NCBI GenBank assembly: GCA_031177685.1
Contig: JAPSGI010000006.1
Span: 140,955-204,954, forward strand
Direction of reading: 5' to 3'
Length of the DNA stretch: 64,000 nucleotides
Origin: Solirubrobacteraceae bacterium
GTDB lineage: Bacteria; Actinomycetota; Thermoleophilia; Solirubrobacterales; Solirubrobacteraceae
Of this stretch, positions 9,538 through 18,466 are shown in pieces. The position numbers and the translations under genes are program-made. The notes under the pieces were generated by a model that was not told the DNA's origin, did no database searches, and saw nothing but the letters and a program-made list of their open reading frames with translations. Within the stretch, counting starts at the first letter, position 1; each line of letters begins with the position of its first letter.

Positions 9538-9935
9538 GCAGCGAGGAGGAGCAGCTTCGGGCGCAGCTCGAGGAGGAGATGCGGCGGATCACCGTCGACG
9601 ACCTGCTCGTGCAGAGCGTGGTCTCGATGGTCAACCTGGCGGGCCGCAAGGCCGGCGTGGCGTCCGGGACGGAGGGGGAGCGCGACCTGGGCCAGGTCAA
9701 GACCGCGATCGAGGCGGTCACGGCCCTGCTGCCGCTGCTGGAGCGCCACAACGACGAGGCCGCGCGGGCGATCCGCGACGCGCTGGCCCAGCTGCAGATG
9801 GTCTACGCGCGCGAGGTCCAGCAGGGCGGCGAGGCGCCCGCCCCGGCGCCCGAGCCCGGCGAGGGCGCCAAGCCCGCACCGGAGGGACCCGGTCCCGCCC
9901 GCGGCAGCGGGAAGCTGTGGATCCCGGGGCAGTGA
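9534..9935 (+). CDS. DUF1844-like protein
   Basis: A 133-residue acidic protein. Residues about 18-95 match the pattern of DUF1844: a helical segment VDDLLVQSVVSMVNLAGRK, then LGQVKTAIEAVTALLPLL and AIRDALAQLQMVYAREV. The tail is Pro/Ala/Glu-rich and ends KLWIPGQ. Members are small cytosolic helical proteins of unknown function. ATGA overlap with the preceding ligase suggests coupling. It is the last gene before the hppA leader. Confidence 0.7.
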   Translation: MSSEEEQLRAQLEEEMRRITVDDLLVQSVVSMVNLAGRKAGVASGTEGERDLGQVKTAIEAVTALLPLLERHNDEAARAIRDALAQLQMVYAREVQQGGEAPAPAPEPGEGAKPAPEGPGPARGSGKLWIPGQ

Positions 9936-9961
9936 GCCGGCGCTCCCGAGCGCGTTCCTAA

Positions 9962-9967
9962 TAGACT
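9962..9967 (+). promoter_or_regulatory. Putative -10 TAGACT upstream of hppA
   Basis: TAGACT would start transcription near 9974, giving a leader of about 60 bases that contains the hairpin at 9980-10012 before the hppA TTG at 10034. No convincing -35 is seen. Confidence 0.45.
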
Positions 9968-9979
9968 GCGCGCGCCTTC

Positions 9980-10012
9980 GCCGGGTCGGCCCACGACCTG
10001 GCGCTTTTCTTT
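9980..10012 (+). terminator. Terminator-like hairpin in front of hppA (possible attenuator)
   Basis: GCCGGGTCG (9980-9988) pairs with CGACCTGGC (9994-10002) through nine positions, one of them a G-T wobble, around a five-base loop, followed after two bases by TTTTCTTT. It may end the upstream operon, but a TAGACT -10 lies just before it, so it may instead act as an attenuator in the hppA leader. Confidence 0.65.
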
Positions 10013-10033
10013 GACTCCGGAGGAACCGAAGCC

Positions 10034-12094
10034 TTGAGTGACTTCCTAGCCGACCATGGCGTCGTGATCGCGCTCGCGTGCGCGGGCGTCGCCCTCGCCT
10101 ACGGCGCGATCACCTCGCGCGCCCTGCTGGCCCTCTCGCCCGGGAACGAGCGCATGCGCTCGATCTCCGCGGCCGTCCAGGAGGGCGCTTCCGCGTACCT
10201 GCGCCGGCAGTACCTCGTCATCGCGGCGGTCGGCGTGATCCTGTTCGTGGCGCTGATCCCGATCCAGAACATCGAGGTCGCGATCGGCTTCCTCATCGGC
10301 GGCGTGGCCTCGGCGGCCGCCGGCTTCATCGGGATGAACGTGTCGGTGCGCGCCAACGCCCGCGTGGCGGAGGCGGCGCGCGGCGGGGTGTCGCGCGCGC
10401 TCAGCGTGGCCTTCCGCTCCGGCGCCGTGACGGGTCTGCTGGTGGTGGGCCTGGCGCTGCTGGGCGTGGCCGGCTACTACGGCGTGCTGACCTTCTTCTT
10501 CGACGTGTCCGAGAAGGACGCGATCGACGCGCTGATCGGGCTGGGCTTCGGCGGCTCGCTGATCTCCGTCTTCGCCCGTCTGGGCGGCGGCATCTTCACC
10601 AAGGGCGCCGACGTGGGCGCCGACCTGGTGGGCAAGATCGAGGCCGGGATTCCCGAGGACGACCCGCGCAACCCGGCGGTGATCGCCGACAACGTGGGCG
10701 ACAACGTCGGCGACTGCGCCGGCATGGCGGCCGACCTGTTCGAGACCTACGCGGTCACCGCGGTCGCCGTGATGCTGCTGGGCGTCCTGACCTTCCAGGA
10801 GCAGACGAACGTCGCGCTGTACCCGCTTGTGCTGGGCGGCGTATCGATCATCGCCTCGGTGATCGGGACCTTCGCCGTACGCTCGCGCGCCGGCAACGTC
10901 GAGCGCGCGCTGTACCAGGGCCTGATCGTGTCGGGCCTGCTGGCCGCCGCGGCGTTCTACCCCGTCACCCACTGGCTGATGGACGACCTGAGCTTCGAGA
11001 ACGTCCAGAGCACGCTGAACACGCCGAGCGTCGCGCGCCTGTACTTCTGCTCGCTGATCGGCCTCGGCGTGACCGCCGCGCTGTTCTTCATCACCGACTA
11101 CTACACCTCCACGCGCTTTTCCCCGGTCAAGAAGACCGCGCGCGCGTCGGAGACCGGTCACGCCACGAACATCATCCAGGGGCTGGCCCAGGGCTTCCAG
11201 TCCACCGCCGCGCCGGCCCTGGTGCTGGCGGCGGGCATCTGGGGCGCCAACGAGCTGGCCGGGATCTACGGGATCGGCGTCGCCGTGATGGCCCAGCTGT
11301 CGCTCACGGGCCTGATCGTGGCGCTGGACGCCTTCGGCCCGGTGACCGACAACGCGGGCGGCATCGCCGAGATGGCCGAGCTGCCCGAGGAGGTCCGAAA
11401 CGTCACCGACCCGCTGGACGCCGTGGGCAACACCACCAAGGCGGTCACCAAGGGGTACGCGATCGGCTCGGCCGCGCTGGCCGCGCTCGTGCTGTTCGCC
11501 GCCTTCCGCATCGAGCTGGTGGAGGAGCACGGCGCCGAGGTCAGCTTCCTGCTCGACCAGCCGGCCGTCCTGATCGGCCTGATCATCGGCGGCATGATGG
11601 TCTACCTGTTCGCCGCGCTGTCGATGGAGGCCGTCGGCCGCGCGGGCGGCGCCGTGGTGGAGGAGGTGCGCCGCCAGTTCCGCGAGAAGCCGGGGATCAT
11701 GGAGGGCACCGACAAGCCCGACTACGGGACCTGCGTCGACCTCGTCACGCGCTCGGCGCAGCGGCAGATGATCCTTCCCTCGCTGATCCCGATCGTCGTA
11801 CCGATCGTGGTGGGTCTGTTCTCCTTCCGCGCCCTGGGCGGCCTGCTGATCGGCGTGATCGTCGTCGGCCTGTTCGTGGCGATCTCGATGACGTCCGGCG
11901 GCGGCGCCTGGGACAACGCCAAGAAGCTGATCGAGGACGGCCACTTCGGCGGCAAGGGCTCCGAGGCCCACGCCGCCTCGGTGACCGGCGACACCGTCGG
12001 CGACCCCTACAAGGACACGGCCGGTCCGGCGATCAACCCGATGATCAAGGTCGCGAACATCGTGGCCATCCTGATCATCCCGCTGATCGCCTAA
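10034..12094 (+). CDS. hppA: Membrane-bound proton-pumping pyrophosphatase
   Basis: A 686-residue H+-PPase with about 16 membrane segments. It hydrolyses pyrophosphate and pumps protons. Diagnostic blocks are [18 protein letters not shown], the Asp-rich [32 protein letters not shown] and [15 protein letters not shown]. The K+-site motif reads GNTTKA with Lys at residue 469; Lys there marks the K+-independent subclass, whereas K+-dependent enzymes have GNTTAA. The TTG start is preceded by GGAGG at 10018-10022. The adjacent permease and TrkA genes make a role in ion homeostasis plausible. Confidence 0.96.
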   Translation: MSDFLADHGVVIALACAGVALAYGAITSRALLALSPGNERMRSISAAVQEGASAYLRRQYLVIAAVGVILFVALIPIQNIEVAIGFLIGGVASAAAGFIGMNVSVRANARVAEAARGGVSRALSVAFRSGAVTGLLVVGLALLGVAGYYGVLTFFFDVSEKDAIDALIGLGFGGSLISVFARLGGGIFTKGADVGADLVGKIEAGIPEDDPRNPAVIADNVGDNVGDCAGMAADLFETYAVTAVAVMLLGVLTFQEQTNVALYPLVLGGVSIIASVIGTFAVRSRAGNVERALYQGLIVSGLLAAAAFYPVTHWLMDDLSFENVQSTLNTPSVARLYFCSLIGLGVTAALFFITDYYTSTRFSPVKKTARASETGHATNIIQGLAQGFQSTAAPALVLAAGIWGANELAGIYGIGVAVMAQLSLTGLIVALDAFGPVTDNAGGIAEMAELPEEVRNVTDPLDAVGNTTKAVTKGYAIGSAALAALVLFAAFRIELVEEHGAEVSFLLDQPAVLIGLIIGGMMVYLFAALSMEAVGRAGGAVVEEVRRQFREKPGIMEGTDKPDYGTCVDLVTRSAQRQMILPSLIPIVVPIVVGLFSFRALGGLLIGVIVVGLFVAISMTSGGGAWDNAKKLIEDGHFGGKGSEAHAASVTGDTVGDPYKDTAGPAINPMIKVANIVAILIIPLIA

Positions 12095-12120
12095 CCGCAT
12101 AGGCCGGCCTCCCTCGGGGG

Positions 12121-12126
12121 CATACT
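12121..12126 (+). promoter_or_regulatory. -10 hexamer CATACT for the first APC-Usp permease
   Basis: CATACT is followed by seven bases and ATG 12134, the same arrangement as at 33221 and 1258; a leaderless message is likely. Confidence 0.5.
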
Positions 12127-12133
12127 CCGCCGC

Positions 12134-14020
12134 ATGGCCGAGCGGCGCCTTCACGGGCTCCAGCGCGTTCTGGGGGTCAACGCCCTGTTCTCGACCGCCT
12201 ACGGGAACGTCGGGTCGTCGATCTACTACGCGCTGGGGCTGGTCGCCGCGCTCGCGCTCGGCTTCACGCCGCTCGTCTTCGTCGCGACCGGGCTGCTCTT
12301 CTACTGCACGGCGACCACGTACGCGGAGGCGACCGCGATGTACCCCGAGGCGGGCGGGGCGTCGCTGTTCGCCCGCCGGGCCTTCAACGAGCTGTGGTCC
12401 TTCTTCACCGCGTGGGCCCAGATGCTCAACTACATCATCACGATCGCCATCTCGGCGTTCTTCGCGGCGCACTACGCCGGCGGGGTGGCGTGGGAGGAGC
12501 TGCGCAGCTCGCCGGGGGACATCGCCTTCGCGTGCGCGCTGATCCTCGTGCTGGCGCTGATCAACGTGCGCGGCGTGCGCGACGCGGTCAGCGTCAACCT
12601 CGTGCTCGCGGCGGTCGACTTCCTCAGCCAGTTGGGCATCGTGGTCCTCGGGCTGTTCCTGGTCTTCGACCCCGACCTGCTGGTGCGCAACCTCGAGTTC
12701 TTCGGCACGGCGCCCACGTGGGACCAGCTGCTGCTGGCGATCCCGGTCGGAACCGTGGCCTACACCGGGATCGAGACGATCTCCAACATGGCCGGGGAGG
12801 CGCGCGACGAGGACCGCACCGTCCCCGGCGCGATCAAGCGCGTGATGATCGCGGTGTTCGCGATCTACTTCACGCTGCCGATGATCGCGCTGTCGGCGCT
12901 GCCCGTCCGCTGCGACGCGGCGGGGGAGAACTGCCGCACGCTGCTGGGCGTGGCGTCCGAGCAGGGCGGCTACGCCACCGACCCGATCGTGGGGATCGTG
13001 AAGTCGATGGACCTGGGACCGATCCAGTCGGGCGCGGAGATCTACGTGGGCGTCCTCGCCGTGACGATCCTGGTGGCGGCGACCAACGCCGGCGTGCTGG
13101 GGGTCTCGCGTCTCACGTATTCGATGGGCATGCACCGCCAGCTGCCGGACATCGTGCGGCGGCTGCACCCGCGCTACCGCACGCCCCACGTCGGCATCCT
13201 GGTGTTCTCGGTCGTCGCCTGCGTGGCGGTGCTGCCGGGGCAGGCGAGCTTCCTCGGCTCGATCTACGCCTTCGGCGCGATGCTCTCGTTCTCCATGGCG
13301 CACGCCGCGCTGATCCGCCTGCGCGTCAGCCAGCCCGACGCGCGGCGCCCCTATCGCAGCCCGGGAGTCGTCCGCTGGCGCGGGCACGAGCTGCCGCCGT
13401 TCGCCCTGGCCGGCATCGCCGGGACCGGCATCTCCTTCCTCGTGGTCAGCGTGCTGGACCTGACCGTGGCCGCCGCGGGCACGGGATGGCTGGTCGCCGG
13501 GCTGCTTGCCTACGTCGTGTACCGGCGGCGGCTGGGCCTCGACCTCACCACTACCACGGCGGTGGCGGTCCCGGCTCCGGTGGTGGACCGCGAGGCCGAG
13601 TACGAGTCCGTGCTCGTGGCCTTCGACGACCGCCGCTACGTCCCCGAGGCGGTGGCCACCGCGGCGCGCCTGGCCGCGCGGCGGCGCCGCGGCATCCACG
13701 TGCTCGTGACGATCACCGTGCCGCCCTCCAGCCCGATCGACGCCGAGATGCCCGACCTGGAGATCGCCGCGCAGTCGATCATCGAGGAGGCGCGCCTGCA
13801 GGGCGGGCGGCGGGTGTCCGGACACTGGGAGAAGGTGCGGCCCGGCGGCGAGGGCCGGCTGATCGTGGAGGAGGCCAAGGAGATGCGCGCGCGCGCGATC
13901 GTCATGCCGATGCGCCGGCGCGGCGGCGGGTCGGCGCTGTTCGGGCGCACGCTGGAGTACGTCCTCTCCCAGCGGCCCTGCCGGGTGATCATCGAGTCCC
14001 AGCCCGCGGACGGCGCGTGA
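12134..14020 (+). CDS. APC-family permease with C-terminal Usp domain (KimA-like), copy 1
   Basis: A 628-residue protein. Residues 1 to about 480 hold some twelve membrane helices of the amino acid/polyamine/cation fold; AYGNVGSSIYYALG in the first helix is the substrate-binding glycine turn, and SNMAGEARDEDRTVP follows helix 6. Residues about 490-625 form a universal stress protein domain (ESVLVAFDDRRYVPEAV to CRVIIES). This APC plus Usp design is that of KimA-type potassium importers, where the Usp part binds c-di-AMP. The two TrkA-type genes downstream support potassium transport, but amino acid transport cannot be excluded. Confidence 0.85.
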   Translation: MAERRLHGLQRVLGVNALFSTAYGNVGSSIYYALGLVAALALGFTPLVFVATGLLFYCTATTYAEATAMYPEAGGASLFARRAFNELWSFFTAWAQMLNYIITIAISAFFAAHYAGGVAWEELRSSPGDIAFACALILVLALINVRGVRDAVSVNLVLAAVDFLSQLGIVVLGLFLVFDPDLLVRNLEFFGTAPTWDQLLLAIPVGTVAYTGIETISNMAGEARDEDRTVPGAIKRVMIAVFAIYFTLPMIALSALPVRCDAAGENCRTLLGVASEQGGYATDPIVGIVKSMDLGPIQSGAEIYVGVLAVTILVAATNAGVLGVSRLTYSMGMHRQLPDIVRRLHPRYRTPHVGILVFSVVACVAVLPGQASFLGSIYAFGAMLSFSMAHAALIRLRVSQPDARRPYRSPGVVRWRGHELPPFALAGIAGTGISFLVVSVLDLTVAAAGTGWLVAGLLAYVVYRRRLGLDLTTTTAVAVPAPVVDREAEYESVLVAFDDRRYVPEAVATAARLAARRRRGIHVLVTITVPPSSPIDAEMPDLEIAAQSIIEEARLQGGRRVSGHWEKVRPGGEGRLIVEEAKEMRARAIVMPMRRRGGGSALFGRTLEYVLSQRPCRVIIESQPADGA

Positions 14021-14187
14021 CGGGTCCGATGGCACGCCTGCTGTCGCTGGCCATCCTCGGCCTGGGGGTCGCGATGGTCGTCTCGACCGTCGTGCGCGGC
14101 GGCGGGCCGCTGTCCGTCGGCGTCGTGGTCGGGCTGCTGTTCTGCGCGCTGGGCGCGGCGCGGCTCTACGTCGAGGTGCGCAGGTGA
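14017..14187 (+). CDS. Small two-helix membrane protein
   Basis: A 56-residue frame starting at GTG 14017 (alternative ATG 14029). It has two hydrophobic stretches, SLAILGLGVAMVVSTVV and VGVVVGLLFCALGAARL, and a basic end. It overlaps the stop of the upstream permease by four bases and the GTG of the second permease by four bases, so it is translated between the two permeases. It could be an accessory subunit; there is no recognised family. Confidence 0.65.
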   Translation: MTGPMARLLSLAILGLGVAMVVSTVVRGGGPLSVGVVVGLLFCALGAARLYVEVRR

Positions 14188-16148
14188 GCGACCGCAAGCC
14201 GGTGGTCGAGCGCAGGATCGTGCGGCGCTCGCTCGGGTCGCCCGCGCTGTTCGCGCTGGTGTACTCGACCGTCGCGGCGGGCCTGTACTTCTCGCTGGGG
14301 GCGGTGGCGGGCCGCGCGCTCGGACTCACGCCCGCCGTGTTCCTGTTCGCGGCGCTGTTCTTCGTGCTGTGCGTGATGACCTACGTCGAGGGCGCGTCGC
14401 TGCACCAGGAGCGCGCCGGCGCGACCGTGTTCGCGCGCTACGCGTTCAACGAGCTGTGGAGCTTCGTGGCCGGCTGGGCGATCCTGCTGGACTTCGTGAT
14501 CCTGATCGCGATCACGTCGCACTCGGCGACGAACTACCTCGGCGCCTTCTGGAACGAGCTGCGCAGCGGGGTGCTGGAGAGCGTCGTCGCGGCGGGGATC
14601 GTGATCTTCGTCGCGGTCGTCAACGTGATCGGGGTGACCGCGGGGCGCCTGCGGCGCTTCTTCGCGCTGACCGTGGTGGACCTCGCGGTGCAGGCGCTGG
14701 TGATCGTGCTCGGCATCGTGCTGGTGCTGTCCTTCACGCGCGTCTTCGACGGCGTGCAGCTCGGGACGATGCCGCCGTGGAGCGACGTCGTGTTCGCGCT
14801 GGCCATCGCGGCCGCCGCGGTGTCGACCGGCCTGGACGCGTCCTCGGGCCTGGCCGGCGAGGTGGCGATCGGCCGGCGCGGCCTGCGGCGCCTGGTGGGG
14901 GCGCGGGCGGCCACGGTGCTCGTCGTCTACGTGGGCATCTCGCTGGTCGCGCTGAGCGCCGTCCCGGTCACGGGCGGGGCCACGGAGCTGGGCAGCCGCT
15001 ACATCGACGCGCCGCTGGTCGCGGTCGTGCGCGGGTACGAGCCGGGGGCCTGGGTGTCCGACGCGCTGCGCTACCTCGTCGGTGGAGTCGGCGCGCTGGT
15101 GCTGATCGCCGGGGCGAACGCCTCGATGCTCGGCCTCTCGCGCCTGGCCTACTCGCTGGCCACCAACCGGCAGATCCCCAGCGCGGTGGGGCGGCTCCAT
15201 CCGCGCCGCGCCACGCCGTTCGTGGTGATCGCGCTCGCCGCCGTCATGGCCACGAGCCTGGCCGTGCCGTCGGACCTGGACTTCCTGGTGGCGATCTACG
15301 CCTTCGGCGCCATGCTGGCGCTGACCATCGCCCACGCCTCGGTCGTGGTGTCGCGCTACCGCGAGCCCGAGCGCGACCGCCCGTACCGCATGCCTTTGAA
15401 TGTGGGTCGCCTGCCGGTGCCGGCGGCGCTGGGCGCGCTGGTCTCGTTCGCGCTGTGGATCGGCGTGCTGGTCACCCACGCCGAGGCGCGCTGGGTGGGG
15501 CTGGTCTGGATGTCCCTCGGCCTCGTCCTGTACGTCACCTACCGTACGACCGAGGGCAAGCCGCTGCTGCGGCGCGTCACGATCCCGCCGGCCGCGCTGA
15601 CCCGCGAGCGCGAGCGCGCGGAGTACGGGTCGATCCTCGTGCCGCTGCTGGGTACCTCGCTGGACGACGACATCGTGCAGACGGCGGGGCGCCTGGCCGG
15701 TGTGGAGCGCCCGGACGAGGGGGAGAAGGGCGCGGTGATCGAGGCGCTGTGGATCTTCCAGATCCCGATGTCGCTGCCGCTGGACGCCGCGCTCCCCGAC
15801 CAGCGGCTGCAGGAGGCCCGCCGGGCGCTGGCCCGGGCCAAGGCGGTGGGGGAGGAGTACGAGGGCGTGGAGGTGGCGACCGCGACTGTCCGCTCGCGCC
15901 GCGCCGGTCAGGCGATCGTGGAGGAGGCGCGCCGGCGCGGCGTGGAGGCGATCGTGCTGGGCGCCGAGCCGCCGTCGCGCATCCGCGGGGGCGCGCTGCT
16001 GGGGGGCCGCGGAGGCCCGCTGGACAACTACGTCAGCGACGTGATCCGGCACGTGATCGACAAGGCTCCGTGCCGCGTGATCCTGACCGCGCCGCCCGCC
16101 GACTCCGAGCCGCGGGGACCCGCCGAGCCCGCGCCGGACTCTCGCTAG
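14184..16148 (+). CDS. APC-family permease with C-terminal Usp domain (KimA-like), copy 2
   Basis: A 654-residue paralogue of the upstream permease. About twelve helices (residues 15-465) include VYSTVAAGLYFSLGAVAG and DASSGLAGEVAIGRRGL at the equivalent positions. A Usp-like domain follows (about residues 475-640: EYGSILVPLLG to CRVILTAP). The glycine turn AAGLYFSLG differs from copy 1 (NVGSSIYYALG), so the two may carry different substrates or have different affinity. GTG 14184 overlaps the small membrane protein gene. No damage is visible. Confidence 0.82.
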   Translation: MSDRKPVVERRIVRRSLGSPALFALVYSTVAAGLYFSLGAVAGRALGLTPAVFLFAALFFVLCVMTYVEGASLHQERAGATVFARYAFNELWSFVAGWAILLDFVILIAITSHSATNYLGAFWNELRSGVLESVVAAGIVIFVAVVNVIGVTAGRLRRFFALTVVDLAVQALVIVLGIVLVLSFTRVFDGVQLGTMPPWSDVVFALAIAAAAVSTGLDASSGLAGEVAIGRRGLRRLVGARAATVLVVYVGISLVALSAVPVTGGATELGSRYIDAPLVAVVRGYEPGAWVSDALRYLVGGVGALVLIAGANASMLGLSRLAYSLATNRQIPSAVGRLHPRRATPFVVIALAAVMATSLAVPSDLDFLVAIYAFGAMLALTIAHASVVVSRYREPERDRPYRMPLNVGRLPVPAALGALVSFALWIGVLVTHAEARWVGLVWMSLGLVLYVTYRTTEGKPLLRRVTIPPAALTRERERAEYGSILVPLLGTSLDDDIVQTAGRLAGVERPDEGEKGAVIEALWIFQIPMSLPLDAALPDQRLQEARRALARAKAVGEEYEGVEVATATVRSRRAGQAIVEEARRRGVEAIVLGAEPPSRIRGGALLGGRGGPLDNYVSDVIRHVIDKAPCRVILTAPPADSEPRGPAEPAPDSR

Positions 16149-16151
16149 AGT
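16146..16151 (+). promoter_or_regulatory. -10 hexamer TAGAGT for the first TrkA-type gene
   Basis: TAGAGT overlaps the stop codon of permease copy 2 and lies seven bases before ATG 16159, suggesting an internal leaderless start. Confidence 0.4.
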
Positions 16152-16158
16152 CCGCCGC

Positions 16159-16581
16159 ATGAACATCGTCATCGTCGGAGCGGGCCGCGTGGGATCGGCG
16201 GTCGCAAAGTGGGCGCTTGCCGAGGGCAACGAGGTGTCCGTGCTCGACGAGGACCCGCTGTCGCAGGAGCGCCTGAGCCCGGACGGGACCAGCAGCTGGG
16301 AGGACGCCGGCGGCCAGTTCACGGTCGGGACCGCGCTGGAGATCGACGCGCTGGAGGAGTCCGGCATGGCGGACGCCGACGTCTGCATCCTGTGCACGGA
16401 CGGCGACAACACGAACCTCGTGGTGGCTCAGATCGCGCGCAAGCGCTTCGACGTTCCCAAGGTGATCGTCCGCGTGCTGGACCCCTACCGCGCGGAGTGG
16501 TACCGCGAGCAGGGCCTGCACACGATCTGCCCGACCAAGGTCGCGATCGAAATGCTCGAAGACGCGGTGGTCTCGGCCTAG
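16159..16581 (+). CDS. TrkA-N (RCK) NAD-binding protein without RCK-C domain
   Basis: A 140-residue Rossmann protein. It starts MNIVIVGAGRVGSAVAKWAL with the GxGxxG NAD loop, has an Asp (VLDED) at the end of strand 2, and ends VAIEMLEDAVVSA. It covers only the RCK N-domain; the regulatory RCK-C half is absent, whereas mycobacterial CeoB/CeoC proteins are near 220 residues. Such proteins gate K+ transporters by sensing NAD(H) or ATP. It would pair with the next gene. Confidence 0.85.
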   Translation: MNIVIVGAGRVGSAVAKWALAEGNEVSVLDEDPLSQERLSPDGTSSWEDAGGQFTVGTALEIDALEESGMADADVCILCTDGDNTNLVVAQIARKRFDVPKVIVRVLDPYRAEWYREQGLHTICPTKVAIEMLEDAVVSA

Positions 16582-16591
16582 TGGTGCGCTG

Positions 16592-17272
16592 ATGTACGTC
16601 ATCGTCGCGGGGGCGGGCAAGGTCGGCTGGAACCTGGCCCGGGAACTGATCGGCAAGGGCCACGAGGTGACCGTGGTCGAGAACGACCGCCGCCGCTACC
16701 TGACCGTGGAGCAGGAGCTCGAGCACGCGATCCAGTACGGCGACGCGACCGAGCTGTGGGTGCTCGAGCGCATCGGGATCCAGCGCGCGGACCTGGTGAT
16801 CGCCGTAACGGGCGACGACGAGGACAACATGCTGATCTGCCAGGTCGCCAAGGAGAAGTACCGGGTCGACCGCATCGTGGCCCGGGTCAACAACCCGCGC
16901 AACCTCGAGCACTTCAAGCTGCTGGGCATCCACCCGGCGGTGTCGGCGACGGACCTGATCCTGCGGCTGATCGAGCACGAGGTGCCGCAGTACGGCCTCG
17001 TCCACCTGCTCGATCTGGAGGAGGAGCGCCTGGAGATCATCGAGCTGATCGTCGGGCAGGACTCCTCGGCCGCGGGCAAGCGCGTGGACGAGATCATGCT
17101 GCCCGACGGCGCCCTGATCATCTCGATCCTGCGCGCGGGGACGGGCTTCGTGCCCAAGGCGGACTCGATGATCCAGGCGGGCGACGAGGTGCTGGTCGTC
17201 CTGGACCCGGGCCTGGAGGGACCGGTGACGGCGCACTTCACCTCCACCGAGAGCGCCGCCGCCGGTGGCTAG
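16592..17272 (+). CDS. TrkA/CeoC-like potassium transport regulator (RCK-N + RCK-C)
   Basis: A 226-residue TrkA-type protein. VIVAGAGKVGWNLARELIG is the NAD loop, VVENDRRRY holds the acidic strand-2 end, and GDATELWVLERIGIQRADLV is typical of RCK-N. Residues about 140-222 form the RCK-C domain (IIELIVGQDSSAAGKRVDEI to DEVLVVLDPG). It lies 10 bases after the N-only partner. The order APC permease, TrkA, TrkA resembles the Rv2690c-ceoB-ceoC locus of Mycobacterium tuberculosis, from memory of that genome. Confidence 0.9.
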   Translation: MYVIVAGAGKVGWNLARELIGKGHEVTVVENDRRRYLTVEQELEHAIQYGDATELWVLERIGIQRADLVIAVTGDDEDNMLICQVAKEKYRVDRIVARVNNPRNLEHFKLLGIHPAVSATDLILRLIEHEVPQYGLVHLLDLEEERLEIIELIVGQDSSAAGKRVDEIMLPDGALIISILRAGTGFVPKADSMIQAGDEVLVVLDPGLEGPVTAHFTSTESAAAGG

Positions 17273-17278
17273 TCGCGC

Positions 17279-18466
17279 GTGAGCGACCGCCATACGGACG
17301 TCCTGCTCGTGGGGGGCGGTCTGGCGTCCGCGAACTGCGCGCGGTGGCTGCGCGAGGAGGGCTTCGAGGGAACGGTGACGCTGGTGGGGCGCGAGCCCGA
17401 CCCGCCGTACAACCGGCCGCCGTGCTCGAAGGGCTACCTGACCGGGAAGGAGAGCCGCGAGGACACGTGGTTCCGTCCGGCTCCGTGGTGGGAGGAGCAG
17501 TCGATCGAGCTGCTCACCCGGACGAGCGTGCTGCGGCTCGACGTGGAGCAGCGGGTCGCGGGCTTGTCCACGAAGGAGGAGGTCTCGTTCGAGAAGCTGC
17601 TGCTGGCCACGGGCGCCAACGTGCGGCTGCTGCGCGCCGACGGCGTGTCGCTGGAGGGCATCCACTACCTGCGCGCGCTGGGCAACGCCGACGCGATCCG
17701 CGCGGACGCGCAGCGCGCGCAGCGCGCCGTGGTGGTCGGCGGCTCCTACATCGCCACGGAGGTCGCCGCCTCGCTCACCGCCCTGGGCGTGAGCTGCGCG
17801 ATCCTCATGCAAGAGTCCGTGGTGCACGAGCGCTCCTTCGGCCCGACCGCCGGCGCGTTCTTCCAGCGCGTGCTGGAGGAGCACGGCGTCGAGGTGCACG
17901 GCGACGACGGCGTCGCGCGCTTCGAGGGCGACGGCGAGCGGGTGACGAAGGTGGTGGGGGAGAGCGGCGTGGAGCTGGAGTGCGACATGGTCGTGATGGG
18001 CACCGGCGCCGTCCCCGACGTCATGCTGGCCAGGCGCGCCGGCCTGGAGATCGGCGAGCGCGGCGGCGTGCGCTGCTCGGCGCGACTGGAGACCCCGGTC
18101 CCCGGCGTCTTCGCGGCGGGCGACATGTGCGAGTACGACTCGCCCCTGCACGGCGGCCCGGTGCGCATCGAGCACTGGGACGTCGCCTTCAACCACGGCA
18201 AGACCGTCGCGCTCAACATGCTCGGCCGGGGCACCGACCACGACACCGTGCCGTACTTCTTCAGCGACCTCGCCGACTGGGCGTCGATGGAGTACGTCGG
18301 CCCCGCGTACGCCTGGGACGCCGAGGAGGTCCTCGGTTCGCCCGGCGACGGCGAGTTCGCGGTCCGCTACCTGCGCGACGGCCGCCTCGCCGCCTGCCTG
18401 TCCGTCGGCCGTTCCGACGACCTGGAGGCCGCGCGCGAGGAGCTGGCGGCCGTCAACCGCTCCTGA
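17279..18466 (+). CDS. FAD/NAD(P)-dependent ferredoxin (rubredoxin) reductase-like oxidoreductase
   Basis: A 395-residue two-dinucleotide-fold flavoprotein. VLLVGGGLASANCARWL binds FAD; PPYNRPPCSKGYLTGK is the block typical of ferredoxin reductases serving oxygenases and P450s; VVVGGSYIATEVAASL is the NAD(P) loop; VFAAGDMCEY is the C-terminal FAD contact. No redox CxxC is present, so it is not a disulfide reductase. GTG 17279 lies seven bases after the TrkA stop. Its 3-prime end overlaps that of the convergent HNH gene by 14 bases. No ferredoxin or oxygenase partner is adjacent. Confidence 0.85.
   Translation: MSDRHTDVLLVGGGLASANCARWLREEGFEGTVTLVGREPDPPYNRPPCSKGYLTGKESREDTWFRPAPWWEEQSIELLTRTSVLRLDVEQRVAGLSTKEEVSFEKLLLATGANVRLLRADGVSLEGIHYLRALGNADAIRADAQRAQRAVVVGGSYIATEVAASLTALGVSCAILMQESVVHERSFGPTAGAFFQRVLEEHGVEVHGDDGVARFEGDGERVTKVVGESGVELECDMVVMGTGAVPDVMLARRAGLEIGERGGVRCSARLETPVPGVFAAGDMCEYDSPLHGGPVRIEHWDVAFNHGKTVALNMLGRGTDHDTVPYFFSDLADWASMEYVGPAYAWDAEEVLGSPGDGEFAVRYLRDGRLAACLSVGRSDDLEAAREELAAVNRS

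Noticed and set aside
10046..14329. Very long minus-strand open frame (1427 codons) opposite hppA and the first permease
   Set aside because: Its translation is rich in His/Arg/Gln/Asp without any domain, and it lies opposite two clear genes; it is a GC-codon shadow.
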